Shown here in pieces: positions 8,501 through 16,285 of a stretch of 49,399 nt of DNA. Both the position numbers and the translations under genes were made by a program. Positions within the stretch are counted from its first letter, which is position 1; each line of letters opens with the position of its first letter. Source of the stretch: Bacteroidota bacterium (GTDB taxonomy: Bacteria > Bacteroidota > Ignavibacteria > SZUA-365); contig JACZJN010000166.1 of NCBI GenBank assembly GCA_014860565.1, positions 1 to 49,399 of the forward strand, written 5' to 3'. The notes below the pieces were generated by a model. The model had not been told where the DNA came from and did no database searches. It was given only the letters and a program-made list of their open reading frames with translations.

Positions 8501-10303
8501 GCCCGACAGATGCAGGATTTCGATCCCGGGGCATCATTCACTCTGCGGATAGGATATGAAAACGACCGCGAACCCCTTCTCAACCAGATACATCAACTGT
8601 TGTGGCGGCAGGCGGAAATTGAGATTCAGAGAAAAATTCTCTCCGAGGTGCAGGGACTGAACTGGACGGAGTTTCGTGAACAACTGCTGCATCGCATCGG
8701 ACAACCTGAGCTGTTCGCGGCACTCGATCCGGAAATTGAAGCCCGCCTCGTCCAGCTTTACAATAAGATTCGCACGCGAAGCGACACCGAACGCATCATC
8801 TTCCGACTTGCCACGCTTGGCGCCGTGCAGGACTACAAGTCGCATCCCGCTTCGCGCAGGTTTTCAATCCGCATCAACGTGCGCGCGGATCACGAAATCC
8901 GGTCCGCCCTCGAAGCCTACCTCGGACTCTTTCTGACGGAGCGGCAGGTGGAACGTACGCTCTCGTCGCTGCATACGTACCCCGGTGATTCGCTCCTCGA
9001 GCAGTGCCTGCATTTTCTCGTCGATTTTTCCTATCAGCATTGCTATCAGCGGCAGATCGAAGGGGCCCGCGCGATGGAAACATTGTGCCGCGCGGCGCTG
9101 AAGGAAAAGGAAGATGCGGGCAATTTCCGGAACAACATTGAAACGGCGTTACTGGCCAAATATGCACTTCCGTGGCGACTCCCTGCGACCGTGGTGCGAA
9201 CGACCGATAGAATCGCCATTCTGTCGGAATACATGAAGCTGGTGGAGGAGGATAAAAGTGCGAGCGTCAGGGAGAATGCGTTCCACCTGCAGGACTCCTG
9301 CGCGCGTCTCGCACAGAATTTCCCCGACGAACCACTTCTCCCGCTCCTCAGGGCATTTGCAGAGCTGATTAACGCACGGGGAGCAGCGTCGATAAAAACC
9401 GCACAGGGTGAGTTTGCCGCGGCCTTCGGGCTCTGCGCAAGTGCGAGTGGGCTTGAAGGGGAACGCTATCTCGCGATTGTTGCTGATTTCGAAGGGCATC
9501 TTCGTCGGTATTTCGATGATCAGGCAGTGGCCTTGCTGCTCTCGCTATTGCATGACGAAGTAAAACGGGTGAAAGCTCGTCCACTCCCCGCTGCGGTTTC
9601 TCTTGAAACAATGGAAGCTCGTCAGCAGGCGACTGCTCGAAAAGCCGCCGAACAGCGTGCCGCCGAACAGCGCGCCGCCGAACAGCGTGCCGCCGAACAG
9701 CGTGCCGCCGAACAGCGCGCCGCCGAACAGCGTGCCGCCGAACAGCGCGCCGCCGAACAGCGTGCCGCCGAACAGCGTGCCGCCGAACAGCGTGCCGCCG
9801 AACAGCGTGCCGCCGAACAGCGCGCCGCTGAACAGAAGGCTGCGGAAACGCAAGCTGAGGAAGGCAAAATCGACGGATCAGAAGCTGGCAGGCGGAGAAC
9901 CTCCGGGAGGGATGCGGATGATCTGAAAGAGAGTTCGAAACCGGTGGAAAACTCTAACGGAGGCGTACTCGACGATCTTGATCTCATGCTTGCGGAATTG
10001 GAGGGTATGCTCCGTACTGAGGACGATCGCCCCGGACAGAATGCACAAGGCCCCGGGGCAGCCGCAGGAGCACGGGCAAAGCAGTCGGATTCGTCACCGG
10101 CAAAGTCCGCACACACTGCCGACGCAGAGGCACCCGAACAGTCGAAGGCGAAGCCACCCATACCGGCGACGACGCGTCCCCCTGCGAAAGCCCCCTCGCC
10201 TCCGAGGCCAAAAGCTCCAGACCCGGTTGATCCCGAGCTGCTCCAACATATGAAATGGTTGCAAACATTTAATAACAGCTTTCTGAAGCACTATGAATCC
10301 TGA
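5528..10303 (+). CDS. Very large RecQ-like superfamily 2 helicase with long N- and C-terminal extensions
   Basis: The protein has 1591 aa. The helicase core lies near residues 455-870: motif I PPMAGKSLVYQ (K484), Ia-like VVPTASLAEDQ, motif II DEAH (583-586) in a RecQ-type context (DEAHGSSEWSHDVRPAM), motif III LLTGSVSRDVI, motif V ITTRAYGIGMQKPDIR, motif VI QECGRGGHDGR (829-839). RecQ normally has QExGRAGRDG, so the second arginine is His836 here. No four-cysteine RecQ zinc site follows. About 450 residues precede the core and 700 follow it. These hold unrecognised helical regions, a 13-unit AAEQR/K array (1373-1437) and an acidic, then Pro/Ala/Lys-rich tail. Normal RecQ is about 600 aa. The start is ambiguous: an in-frame ATG at 5582 has a stronger AAGGAG site. 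The last 11 bases overlap the next gene. Confidence 0.85.
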   Translation: MPRNTEACKSGVWKEYAGMMSACHAGYVLPGFVNALAESGSIGADALRSLLRRVAVADCESTLDLSDRKIAEDPVLRTAANFISRGLPTIPSLACERIFADAFHHSTVEEDDRGRFLSRVIISDPAFPLLLSRSLYAIAAETDEHLLMRLGKSKAAPLLKIIVPLFRELFGAASLALIESDEKHGYLQLPFPYPIAGVRGVRAHGVAQDGGSERSGLLPDGWYTLVLVPGGTKQLQADAAALKKMIAHEFPSEGIAIDAAALMSVPLAKQAIQLMLSPFAVARVQRTLLQILLAGGLDLAAAAWTFTVVERDIPGAALGISEFQRLLKTFFLLEGKGRTVPEIKVVVAPGNGFADSPLHAQGGIRLLRAGEAFPAADLHIDISVLHRTGAVLPDVPSEARNRIVLRTARSVTEPRRFYLAETQPWKALTAKGTDGFDPEVRGAVQTLLANIFRIGRPTEQQLQLIDQVLQNGSFLAALPPMAGKSLVYQFAALLQPALSFVVVPTASLAEDQGDQLRDIFVDCFECQHEAMGMELRGQARERFRDRQALLLLATSEVFRNEEIDDVLASLRREKAYFSQCVIDEAHGSSEWSHDVRPAMQLAAAFAVERLDAGKKKNIAIRLLTGSVSRDVIADLRMQLTVLGRPWALDDRQCVVSSSLIQPQQQFQLLSAPAQATDTFSILSARQDNAAHSLLSQQKTFSSLHEQAGPALRVPGWHADAPLPTVLFCPFSSGTLGVSNRYAAGASEAALDEVLSIPQHAVGIFIGKDDGRSRVGRHCLIDAIESRAQFRRGALNLLITTRAYGIGMQKPDIRCTLHLMPPPGVERLVQECGRGGHDGRLSLHTVLYGVGATSGESQDLKVGISMITAGSSDAAREKQLIHDLMREISYPEDSNTGRVANMIRDEFGVDVRISYWQRGLEERMYVQHGGNTFGHIDLVTQDIVLDPKYPESELAKEILDFAFATSLEAAGSGPSLSSWVAATFPADIDDGIARQMQDFDPGASFTLRIGYENDREPLLNQIHQLLWRQAEIEIQRKILSEVQGLNWTEFREQLLHRIGQPELFAALDPEIEARLVQLYNKIRTRSDTERIIFRLATLGAVQDYKSHPASRRFSIRINVRADHEIRSALEAYLGLFLTERQVERTLSSLHTYPGDSLLEQCLHFLVDFSYQHCYQRQIEGARAMETLCRAALKEKEDAGNFRNNIETALLAKYALPWRLPATVVRTTDRIAILSEYMKLVEEDKSASVRENAFHLQDSCARLAQNFPDEPLLPLLRAFAELINARGAASIKTAQGEFAAAFGLCASASGLEGERYLAIVADFEGHLRRYFDDQAVALLLSLLHDEVKRVKARPLPAAVSLETMEARQQATARKAAEQRAAEQRAAEQRAAEQRAAEQRAAEQRAAEQRAAEQRAAEQRAAEQRAAEQRAAEQRAAEQKAAETQAEEGKIDGSEAGRRRTSGRDADDLKESSKPVENSNGGVLDDLDLMLAELEGMLRTEDDRPGQNAQGPGAAAGARAKQSDSSPAKSAHTADAEAPEQSKAKPPIPATTRPPAKAPSPPRPKAPDPVDPELLQHMKWLQTFNNSFLKHYES
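9644..9838 (+). repeat. In-frame 15-bp tandem repeat, 13 units, inside the helicase gene
   Basis: The unit is GCCGCCGAACAGCGY: twelve near-identical copies and a thirteenth degenerate one. It encodes AAEQR twelve times and AAEQK once (residues 1373-1437). Units differ mainly at the third base of the arginine codon (CGT or CGC). Copy-number change would alter length without breaking the frame. The alternating charge pattern predicts a long, rigid solvent-exposed helix. Confidence 0.95.
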
Positions 10304-11795
10304 TACAAAGACATCGCTGCTCGCCCTCGAAAAAGAACTCGAACGGCTGCACTCCGCGGTTGAACACATCGAGCAGGCGAAGACTGTCGCACAGAAGGTC
10401 ATCGGCGCGGTTGGTCTGATCCAGAAAAAATACGCGGAGCATCTTGACGCCTTGCTGGAGGTGCAAAAGGATGCTGTCCGTGAAGCGGGTTCCGTGCAGC
10501 AGGAGCGTTTCGATGAGCTCGGGGCGAGTGCGCGGCGGCATATTCTCGAGTCTGCCGCGCGCGCCAAGAAATATCTGGAAGAATACAACGCCGAGGTGGT
10601 CACTGCGATCGAGGCCGCGGGAGAAGCTGCCGGCAGCAGCGTGCGCGACGTTGCCCTGAAGGCGGGCAATGTCATCCAGACCGCGGGAGAAGCCGCCGGC
10701 GGCACCGTGCGCGACGTCGCTCTGAAGGCGGGCAATGTCATCCAGACCGCGGGAGCGCGCATGGATGAACTTGCGGGGAAGTCCGACCGCATCATCAGCG
10801 ATTCCGGTGAGCGGGTTGGGACTTTGCTGGAAAATGCCGGACGGCAGATCGAAGACAAGATCTCCGGAGCAGGCGCGCAGGTTCAGGCGCAGATTACCAG
10901 TGCCGGCGGACAGCTGCATGCACAGCTGCAGGAACTTCTGAATCGCGTGCGTGAACAATTGAACGCATTGAACGACACCGCTGCGAAGGTCATTCAGGAA
11001 AGTGGAACCAGCACCGCAAGGCGCATCGAAGAAATCACATCGAAAGCCGCGGGAGTGCTCGGGACACTCGACGAACGCGCCCGGCATCATGTGGAAGAAG
11101 TAGGGACGCTGGCAACGACCAACCTGCGTGAAGTAATGATGCAGGCAAAAAACAGCATTGAGGATGCCGGCAACCAGTCGAAGCGGATATTCGCGGCGAT
11201 CAAGAAAACTCAGGATCAGCAGACCGTGGAATTCGAAAAGGTCACGGTCTCTGCCGATGCACTCATTGCCGCATCGGGAAAGCTTGTGCGTACGATCGAC
11301 GCTGTCGATTTCCCGACCCGTCTGCAGTCCATCGAGAGCGACATACGGAATCTTCATTTCAATCTGAACTCCGCAATGACGCGTCTCGATGCACTGTCAA
11401 CGTCCAACGAGCAGTCGATGGAGTCTCTCAGCAACGACCTCGTCGCGAAGATCGGCCGCCTCGAGATGTTCATGGAAAAGGGTATTCGTACGCATGATGA
11501 TGAAATGGAGAAGCGGCTGCAGGTGCAGGAAAAGCAGGTTGCAGGTATGCGTGTACTGCTCATTGTGGTGCTCGTGCTCAACTTGCTGATGGCTGCGGGA
11601 ATGTACATGGTATGGAGCGGCGGGGAAGAACCCGCGGCACAGCCCATGGAACTGCCGACAAGCCCCTCCGATACCCTGACAATGCAGGATACCGCTCCCG
11701 CGGAGCCCCCCGTCGAAGAACCGGTAAAGAAGTCAACGAGGCGATCATCGAGGAAATCTTCAAAGGAACCTGAGGGGACGACCCGGAAACGGTGA
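10293..11795 (+). CDS. Long coiled-coil protein with one C-terminal membrane segment
   Basis: The protein has 500 aa. Residues 1-410 are almost entirely predicted helix, rich in Ala, Glu, Gln, Arg and Lys, with amphipathic repeats resembling apolipoprotein- or chemoreceptor-like coiled coils (for example DRIISDSGERVGTLLENAG, IEDKISGAGAQVQAQI). One hydrophobic segment at about 419-441 (MRVLLIVVLVLNLLMAAGMY) is followed by a 59-residue Pro-rich tail ending in a basic cluster (STRRSSRKSSK, TTRKR). There is no signal peptide. The ATG overlaps the helicase stop region by 11 bases, which suggests translational coupling and a shared complex. It could tether the helicase to the inner membrane or sense a signal. 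The function is unknown. Confidence 0.8.
   Translation: MNPDTKTSLLALEKELERLHSAVEHIEQAKTVAQKVIGAVGLIQKKYAEHLDALLEVQKDAVREAGSVQQERFDELGASARRHILESAARAKKYLEEYNAEVVTAIEAAGEAAGSSVRDVALKAGNVIQTAGEAAGGTVRDVALKAGNVIQTAGARMDELAGKSDRIISDSGERVGTLLENAGRQIEDKISGAGAQVQAQITSAGGQLHAQLQELLNRVREQLNALNDTAAKVIQESGTSTARRIEEITSKAAGVLGTLDERARHHVEEVGTLATTNLREVMMQAKNSIEDAGNQSKRIFAAIKKTQDQQTVEFEKVTVSADALIAASGKLVRTIDAVDFPTRLQSIESDIRNLHFNLNSAMTRLDALSTSNEQSMESLSNDLVAKIGRLEMFMEKGIRTHDDEMEKRLQVQEKQVAGMRVLLIVVLVLNLLMAAGMYMVWSGGEEPAAQPMELPTSPSDTLTMQDTAPAEPPVEEPVKKSTRRSSRKSSKEPEGTTRKR
10617..10748 (+). repeat. Tandem 66-bp duplication inside the coiled-coil gene
   Basis: Two adjacent 66-bp copies (10617-10682 and 10683-10748) encode nearly the same 22 residues, beginning AGEAAG and ending KAGNVIQT. 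The few differences are mostly silent, apart from SS versus GT. This is a recent in-frame duplication of two helical turns' worth of coiled coil. Confidence 0.9.
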
Positions 11796-11816
11796 ATGCA
11801 ACGTCCTTCGGGTACC

Positions 11817-11850
11817 GGCGCGATCCTCAATACGGGGTCGCGCCTTTTTT
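11817..11850 (+). terminator. Rho-independent terminator closing the helicase operon
   Basis: The stem GGCGCGA pairs with TCGCGCC, extended by TCC against GGG, and is followed by six T. It lies 22 bp after the stop of the coiled-coil gene and just before the next promoter. Confidence 0.85.
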
Positions 11851-11859
11851 GTATCCGTT

Positions 11860-11888
11860 TTGACCTTGTCGATGGTGCTTGCTACATT
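11860..11888 (+). promoter_or_regulatory. Candidate sigma-70-type promoter for the desaturase gene
   Basis: TTGACC (11860-11865), a 17-bp spacer, then TACATT (11883-11888). It lies between the preceding terminator and the ATG at 11966, which gives a leader of roughly 70 nt. Confidence 0.5.
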
Positions 11889-11965
11889 ACCGTGTTCCTC
11901 ATCACATTGATGAATTCCGCCCCGGAGAAGCAACAACGGGGCTACTCACCAAATCAGGGTGAATC

Positions 11966-12904
11966 ATGGCAGCACCTATTGACTTCATGTATTCCGAGGC
12001 GCCCGAACCCCACAAGCAGCGGACAAGGGATATCCTCGCGCAGCATCCGGAAGTCCGTACCCTCATCGGTCGCACTCCCGCAACGATCCTGTTGATAATT
12101 GGAGTCATTTTCACGCAGCTTGCCGTGGCGTGGTTGCTGCACGCGCAACCCTGGTGGACCGCACCGATCGCCGCATGGCTGGTCGGGGCCTTCGCCAGCC
12201 ATATGTCCTTCGTGCTGATACATGAGTGTTCCCATAATCTGATCTTCAAGAAGAAGCAGTGGAATATCGTTTCGGGCATCGCCGCCGATCTCGTGAATGT
12301 CGTGCCCAGTTCGGTGTCCTTCCGCAGCTACCACCTTCGGCATCACTCCCATCAGGGCGATTACGATTACGACGCCGACCTGGCCAATCGTTGGGAAGCC
12401 CGGTTCATCGGGCACAGCTTCGCAGGCAAGGCGCTCTGGCTGCTTCTGTTCCCTCTGTTCCAGGCACTGCGTCCACCCCGCTTGAAAAACATCCCGTTCA
12501 TCAACGGATGGACTATAGTGAACATGATCGCCGTGGTTGCGTTCGATGCCGCGGTTATATTATTTCTCGGCCCGACGGCCTTTCTGTACCTAGTGTTTTC
12601 TTTCTTTTTTTCCATCGGTCTCCACCCGCTGGGTGCGCGCTGGATACAGGAACATTACCTGACCTATCCGCCACAGGAGACATACAGTTACTACGGACCG
12701 CTGAACATTCCGGCGCTCAACGTCGGCTATCACAACGAACATCACGATTTCCCCTCTGTGCCGTGGAACCGCCTGCCGCGGTTGAAGGCCATGGCGCCGG
12801 AGTTCTATTCCACATTGCATTACCATACGTCCTGGAGCCGATTGCTTCTGCGCTTCATCTTCGATCCGCAGCTCTCGTTGTTCAGCAGGATGGTCAGAAA
12901 GTGA
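11966..12904 (+). CDS. Membrane fatty-acyl/sphingolipid desaturase, dihydroceramide Delta4-desaturase (DES)-like
   Basis: This 312-aa integral membrane di-iron desaturase has the three His boxes: HECSH (86-90), HLRHH (123-127) and HNEHH (256-260). Its overall plan resembles eukaryotic DEGS1/DES1: an N-terminal block with EPHKQRTRDILAQHPEV (DES1 has a similar PHADRRREILAKYPEI), then GLHPLGARWIQEHY, the shared stretch ETYSYYGPLN, and NVGYHNEHHDFP before the C-terminus. Known DES enzymes insert the 4,5-trans double bond of ceramide. The bacterial substrate could be a dihydroceramide or another acyl lipid. CAGGGTGA precedes the ATG. It lies 5 bp before the acyl-CoA synthetase gene, so the two probably act in one lipid pathway. 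Confidence 0.88.
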   Translation: MAAPIDFMYSEAPEPHKQRTRDILAQHPEVRTLIGRTPATILLIIGVIFTQLAVAWLLHAQPWWTAPIAAWLVGAFASHMSFVLIHECSHNLIFKKKQWNIVSGIAADLVNVVPSSVSFRSYHLRHHSHQGDYDYDADLANRWEARFIGHSFAGKALWLLLFPLFQALRPPRLKNIPFINGWTIVNMIAVVAFDAAVILFLGPTAFLYLVFSFFFSIGLHPLGARWIQEHYLTYPPQETYSYYGPLNIPALNVGYHNEHHDFPSVPWNRLPRLKAMAPEFYSTLHYHTSWSRLLLRFIFDPQLSLFSRMVRK

Positions 12905-12909
12905 GCTTC

Positions 12910-14877
12910 ATGAACGAGACCTTTGATTTCGGCGGCGACATTGTCTGGCGCCCCTCACGCGACGACATCGAGCACAGCAACCTCCACGCCTTCATGCAGC
13001 TGCATGGCATTCCTTCCTATGATGCCCTCATGCAGCGCTCGGTCGCGGATGTCCCCTGGTTTACGGACGCACTGCTCCGTTTCCTCGACATCCGTTTTGA
13101 TCGTCCGTACGAGCAGGTAGTGGATTTTCCCGAAGGCATACAGTTCCCCCGCTGGTGCGTGGGCGGCGAGATGAATATCGTCGCGAACTGTGTGGACAAA
13201 TGGGCGGCGGATCCGCTTCATTTTGAGCGCATCGCGCTGGTGTGGGAAGGGGAGGAGGGGACCGTGCGCGAAATGAGCTACGGCGAACTCGCCGCCGAGG
13301 TCTGCAGATGCGCGAATGCACTGCGTGCCCTGGGATTGGGGAAGGGCGATGCCATCGGCATCTACATGCCGATGACACCGGAAATCGCGGTCGCACTTTT
13401 TGCCATCGCGAAGATTGGCGGAATCATTCTCCCCCTGTTTTCGGGATATGGTGCACAGGCCGTGGCTTCGCGGCTTTCCGATGCCAACGCGAAAGCGCTG
13501 TTCACCGCCGACGGATTTTTCCGCCGGGGATCGGTGGTAGACCTCAAATCCGTCGCCGACGAAGCGCTGGCAGATGTGCCGACCATGCGGCATGTCATCG
13601 TACTGCGCCGATCCGGGCATCCCGTTCCCATGACGGAAGGCCGCGATCACTGGTGGGATGAAGTGGTCACGTCGCAATCCCCGGACGCGGCTACCGAAAT
13701 GACGTCCGCAGAGGATCTGCTGATGATCATCTACACATCCGGTACCACCGGTCGGCCGAAAGGCGCGGTGCACACGCACTGCGGTTTCCCGGTCAAGGCC
13801 GCACAGGACATGGCCTTCGGCACCGACGTCCATCAGGACGATCTGATCTACTGGATGACCGACATGGGCTGGATGATGGGGCCCTGGCTTCTGTTCGGTG
13901 CGACGCTGCTGGGGGCGCGATTCTTTCTTTCCGACGGCGCGCCCGACTATCCCGGCGTGGATCGACTCTGGCAGCAGGTCGCCCGTCACGGGATCACCGT
14001 GCTCGGCATCTCCCCGACGCTCGTGCGTTCGCTCATGAAGCACGGTCTCGATCCCGTGCGTGCACACGATATCGGAGCGCTGCGTTTTTTCGCCTCCACA
14101 AGCGAGCCCTGGAATCCCGAACCATGGATGTGGCTGTTCCGCGACGTCGGCGAGTCGCGCCGTCCGATCATCAATTATTCCGGCGGCACCGAGATCAGCG
14201 GCGGCATTGTCATGGGGAACCCGCTTCTGCCGCTCAAACCCGCGTCGTTTTCGGCTGCCTGTCCCGGTATCGCCGCAGACGTGTACGATGAGGATGGCCG
14301 GCCGTTGCGCAACGCCGTCGGCGAGCTTGTGATCACTGCGCCGTGGATCGGCATGACACGCGGATTCTGGCGCGACCGCCAGCGTTATCTCGACACGTAC
14401 TGGGCGCGTTGGGAGAATGTCTGGGTGCACGGCGATTTCGCCGCGATTGACGAAGACGGCCTCTGGTATATCCTCGGCCGCTCCGACGATACGATCAAGA
14501 TCGCGGGAAAGCGCGTGGGTCCCGCGGAAATCGAAAGCGTGCTTGTCGAGCATGAGGCAGTGAACGAGGCCGCCGCCATCGGCGTACCGCATGCGGTGAA
14601 GGGGAATGAAGTCGTGTGCTTCTGCGTGCTCAATCCCGGCCATGCGGCCGATGCCGCTCTCGTTGCGGAATTGCGCGCTTCGGTGATCCATTCGATGGGC
14701 AAACCGCTGGCGCCGCGGTCGATTATCTTCGTCTCCGATATCCCGAAAACGCGTAACGGCAAGATCATGCGCCGCATCGCCCGCAGTGCCTGGCTGGGGC
14801 TCGATCCCGGCGACACAACCAGTCTCGTCAACCCCGCTTCGGTGGATGAAATTCGTCAACTGGGTGCGAACGGCTGA
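12910..14877 (+). CDS. AMP-forming acyl-CoA synthetase, acetyl/short-chain type
   Basis: This 655-aa ANL-superfamily enzyme activates a carboxylate with ATP to acyl-AMP and then acyl-CoA. The phosphate-binding loop YTSGTTGRPKG is near residue 274; the middle region contains YWMTDMGWMMGPW, as in acetyl/propionyl-CoA synthetases; the hinge/C-terminal domain has GRSDDTIKIAGKRVGPAEIE and TRNGKIMRR, with the adenylation lysine near 618. The length fits the acetyl-CoA synthetase group. The frame stays open upstream to 12259, but that part overlaps the desaturase gene, so the ATG at 12910, 5 bp after the desaturase stop, is the sensible start. It may supply acyl-CoA to the lipid pathway suggested by its neighbour, or simply assimilate acetate. 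Confidence 0.88.
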   Translation: MNETFDFGGDIVWRPSRDDIEHSNLHAFMQLHGIPSYDALMQRSVADVPWFTDALLRFLDIRFDRPYEQVVDFPEGIQFPRWCVGGEMNIVANCVDKWAADPLHFERIALVWEGEEGTVREMSYGELAAEVCRCANALRALGLGKGDAIGIYMPMTPEIAVALFAIAKIGGIILPLFSGYGAQAVASRLSDANAKALFTADGFFRRGSVVDLKSVADEALADVPTMRHVIVLRRSGHPVPMTEGRDHWWDEVVTSQSPDAATEMTSAEDLLMIIYTSGTTGRPKGAVHTHCGFPVKAAQDMAFGTDVHQDDLIYWMTDMGWMMGPWLLFGATLLGARFFLSDGAPDYPGVDRLWQQVARHGITVLGISPTLVRSLMKHGLDPVRAHDIGALRFFASTSEPWNPEPWMWLFRDVGESRRPIINYSGGTEISGGIVMGNPLLPLKPASFSAACPGIAADVYDEDGRPLRNAVGELVITAPWIGMTRGFWRDRQRYLDTYWARWENVWVHGDFAAIDEDGLWYILGRSDDTIKIAGKRVGPAEIESVLVEHEAVNEAAAIGVPHAVKGNEVVCFCVLNPGHAADAALVAELRASVIHSMGKPLAPRSIIFVSDIPKTRNGKIMRRIARSAWLGLDPGDTTSLVNPASVDEIRQLGANG

Positions 14878-14914
14878 TTGCCGGCACGCACGGATTCGTC
14901 CCACTGCATGTGCC

Positions 14915-14950
14915 GCAGGATGCACCGGCAGGATGCACCGGCAGGATGGC
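14915..14950. repeat. Short 13-bp tandem repeat, about 2.7 copies
   Basis: GCAGGATGCACCG occurs at 14915-14927 and 14928-14940, followed by a partial copy. It sits in the 199-bp gap between the acyl-CoA synthetase and the permease gene. I see nothing else definite in that gap. Confidence 0.8.
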
Positions 14951-15076
14951 CGTGGATCGGGGGATTGATTCCTGATGCCAGCTGCATTCCGGAAAAAGGA
15001 GATTATTTCCGAAATAGGGAATCCCGCATGGATTACGCGCATCACATGTTCATAACAATGTGACGTTCAGGAGCCC

Positions 15077-15877
15077 ATGGCCCAGTTTTTCGGTTTTCTT
15101 TCCGCGGTATTCATCGGTGTGACGCTCGGCCTGATCGGCGGAGGAGGGTCGATTCTGACCGTCCCGTCAATGGTGTACCTCGTCGGGGTCGATCCGGTGC
15201 CTGCAACGGCATATTCGCTGTTTGTGGTCGGGCTCACCGCACTCGTCGGCTCCGCGATGTACATGCGCCGGGGGCTGGTCAGCTACCGCACCGCGCTGGT
15301 CTTCGGCATCCCATCCCTCACCGCCGTGTTTCTCACACGCCGCTTTCTCATGCCCGCCATTCCCGTCCACCTCGGCTCCATCTCCGGTATCGATATCAGT
15401 CGCGACCTGGGCATCATGCTGCTGTTCGCATTGCTGATGGTCGCCGCTTCGACCTCGATGATTCGTCGAGGCCGGCCCGAAGTCGAAACGGACGGGATTC
15501 GATATAATTATCCGGCGATACTGACGCAGGGACTCGTGGTCGGCACGTTGTCGGGACTGGTCGGCGCCGGTGGGGGATTCCTGATCATCCCTGCCCTCGC
15601 GATTCTTGCGCGGCTGCCGATGAAGCTGGCCGTAGGCACATCGCTGCTCATTATCGCTACGCAATCCCTCATCGGATTCACCGGTGACCTGGGACGAATG
15701 GAAGTTCATTGGGGTTTTCTTGCAGTGTTCTCCGCCTTTGCGGTCGGCGGAATCCTGGTTGGAAGCTGGCTCACGCGCTTCATCCCCGGGGCGAAGCTCA
15801 AACCCGCGTTCGGCTGGTTCACACTCGCAATGGGCGTCTATATAATCGGAAGAGAATTGACTCAAATCAGCATGTAA
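15077..15877 (+). CDS. TauE/SafE-family membrane permease (possible sulfite/organosulfonate exporter)
   Basis: The 266-aa protein has about eight hydrophobic segments and the family's duplicated Gly-rich signature: FIGVTLGLIGGGGSILTVP near the N-terminus and GTLSGLVGAGGGFLIIPAL near residue 155. TauE/SafE members export small sulfur compounds or other anions. The next two genes encode a rhodanese and a persulfide-dioxygenase-like enzyme, so export of sulfite, the dioxygenase product, is a reasonable inference. No substrate can be read from the sequence itself. Confidence 0.85.
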   Translation: MAQFFGFLSAVFIGVTLGLIGGGGSILTVPSMVYLVGVDPVPATAYSLFVVGLTALVGSAMYMRRGLVSYRTALVFGIPSLTAVFLTRRFLMPAIPVHLGSISGIDISRDLGIMLLFALLMVAASTSMIRRGRPEVETDGIRYNYPAILTQGLVVGTLSGLVGAGGGFLIIPALAILARLPMKLAVGTSLLIIATQSLIGFTGDLGRMEVHWGFLAVFSAFAVGGILVGSWLTRFIPGAKLKPAFGWFTLAMGVYIIGRELTQISM

Positions 15878-15899
15878 TCAACAAATACGGATAAATCTC

Positions 15900-16253
15900 A
15901 TGTTCAACGACCTTTTTTCTTCAATCCGTGGTGCGCGCACCACGGTTCCCAACATCAGCGGCGAGGAATTCCACCGCCTGATGCAGGAGCATGCCAACGC
16001 AGTGGTGCTCGATGTACGCACACCGGGCGAGTTCCATGCAGGCCATATTCCCGGCGCCATCAATCTTGACATGATGGACTTCGATTTCGCCGAGAAAGTG
16101 CAATCCTACGAGAAAAGCGCCCCGGTGCTTCTGTACTGCCGCAGCGGCAATCGCAGCTATCATGCGGGCAATGTCATGATGAAGCTCGGCTTCGCAAAGG
16201 TGTACAACCTGGCGTCGGGACTCTTCGACTGGCAGCACCCGCTCGAACGATAA
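15900..16253 (+). CDS. Single-domain rhodanese-like sulfurtransferase
   Basis: The 117-aa cytoplasmic protein has a full rhodanese fold: LDVRTPGEFHAGHIPGAINL, then the active loop YCRSGNRSYHAG with catalytic Cys80. Rhodaneses carry sulfane sulfur as a cysteine persulfide and pass it to thiols. It lies 22 bp after the TauE-like gene and 32 bp before the dioxygenase-rhodanese fusion, forming a compact sulfur operon. It probably loads glutathione- or other thiol-persulfide for the next enzyme. Confidence 0.88.
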   Translation: MFNDLFSSIRGARTTVPNISGEEFHRLMQEHANAVVLDVRTPGEFHAGHIPGAINLDMMDFDFAEKVQSYEKSAPVLLYCRSGNRSYHAGNVMMKLGFAKVYNLASGLFDWQHPLER

Positions 16254-16285
16254 CGCGAACGGATTACGGCCAAGGAGCATACAAC

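Noticed and set aside
9545-9853. Minus-strand frame resembling pentapeptide repeats (GGTLF units)
   Set aside because: It is the reverse translation of the AAEQR-coding 15-bp repeat in the helicase gene.
12955-15045. 696-codon minus-strand frame
   Set aside because: It is antisense to the acyl-CoA synthetase, whose motifs are unambiguous.
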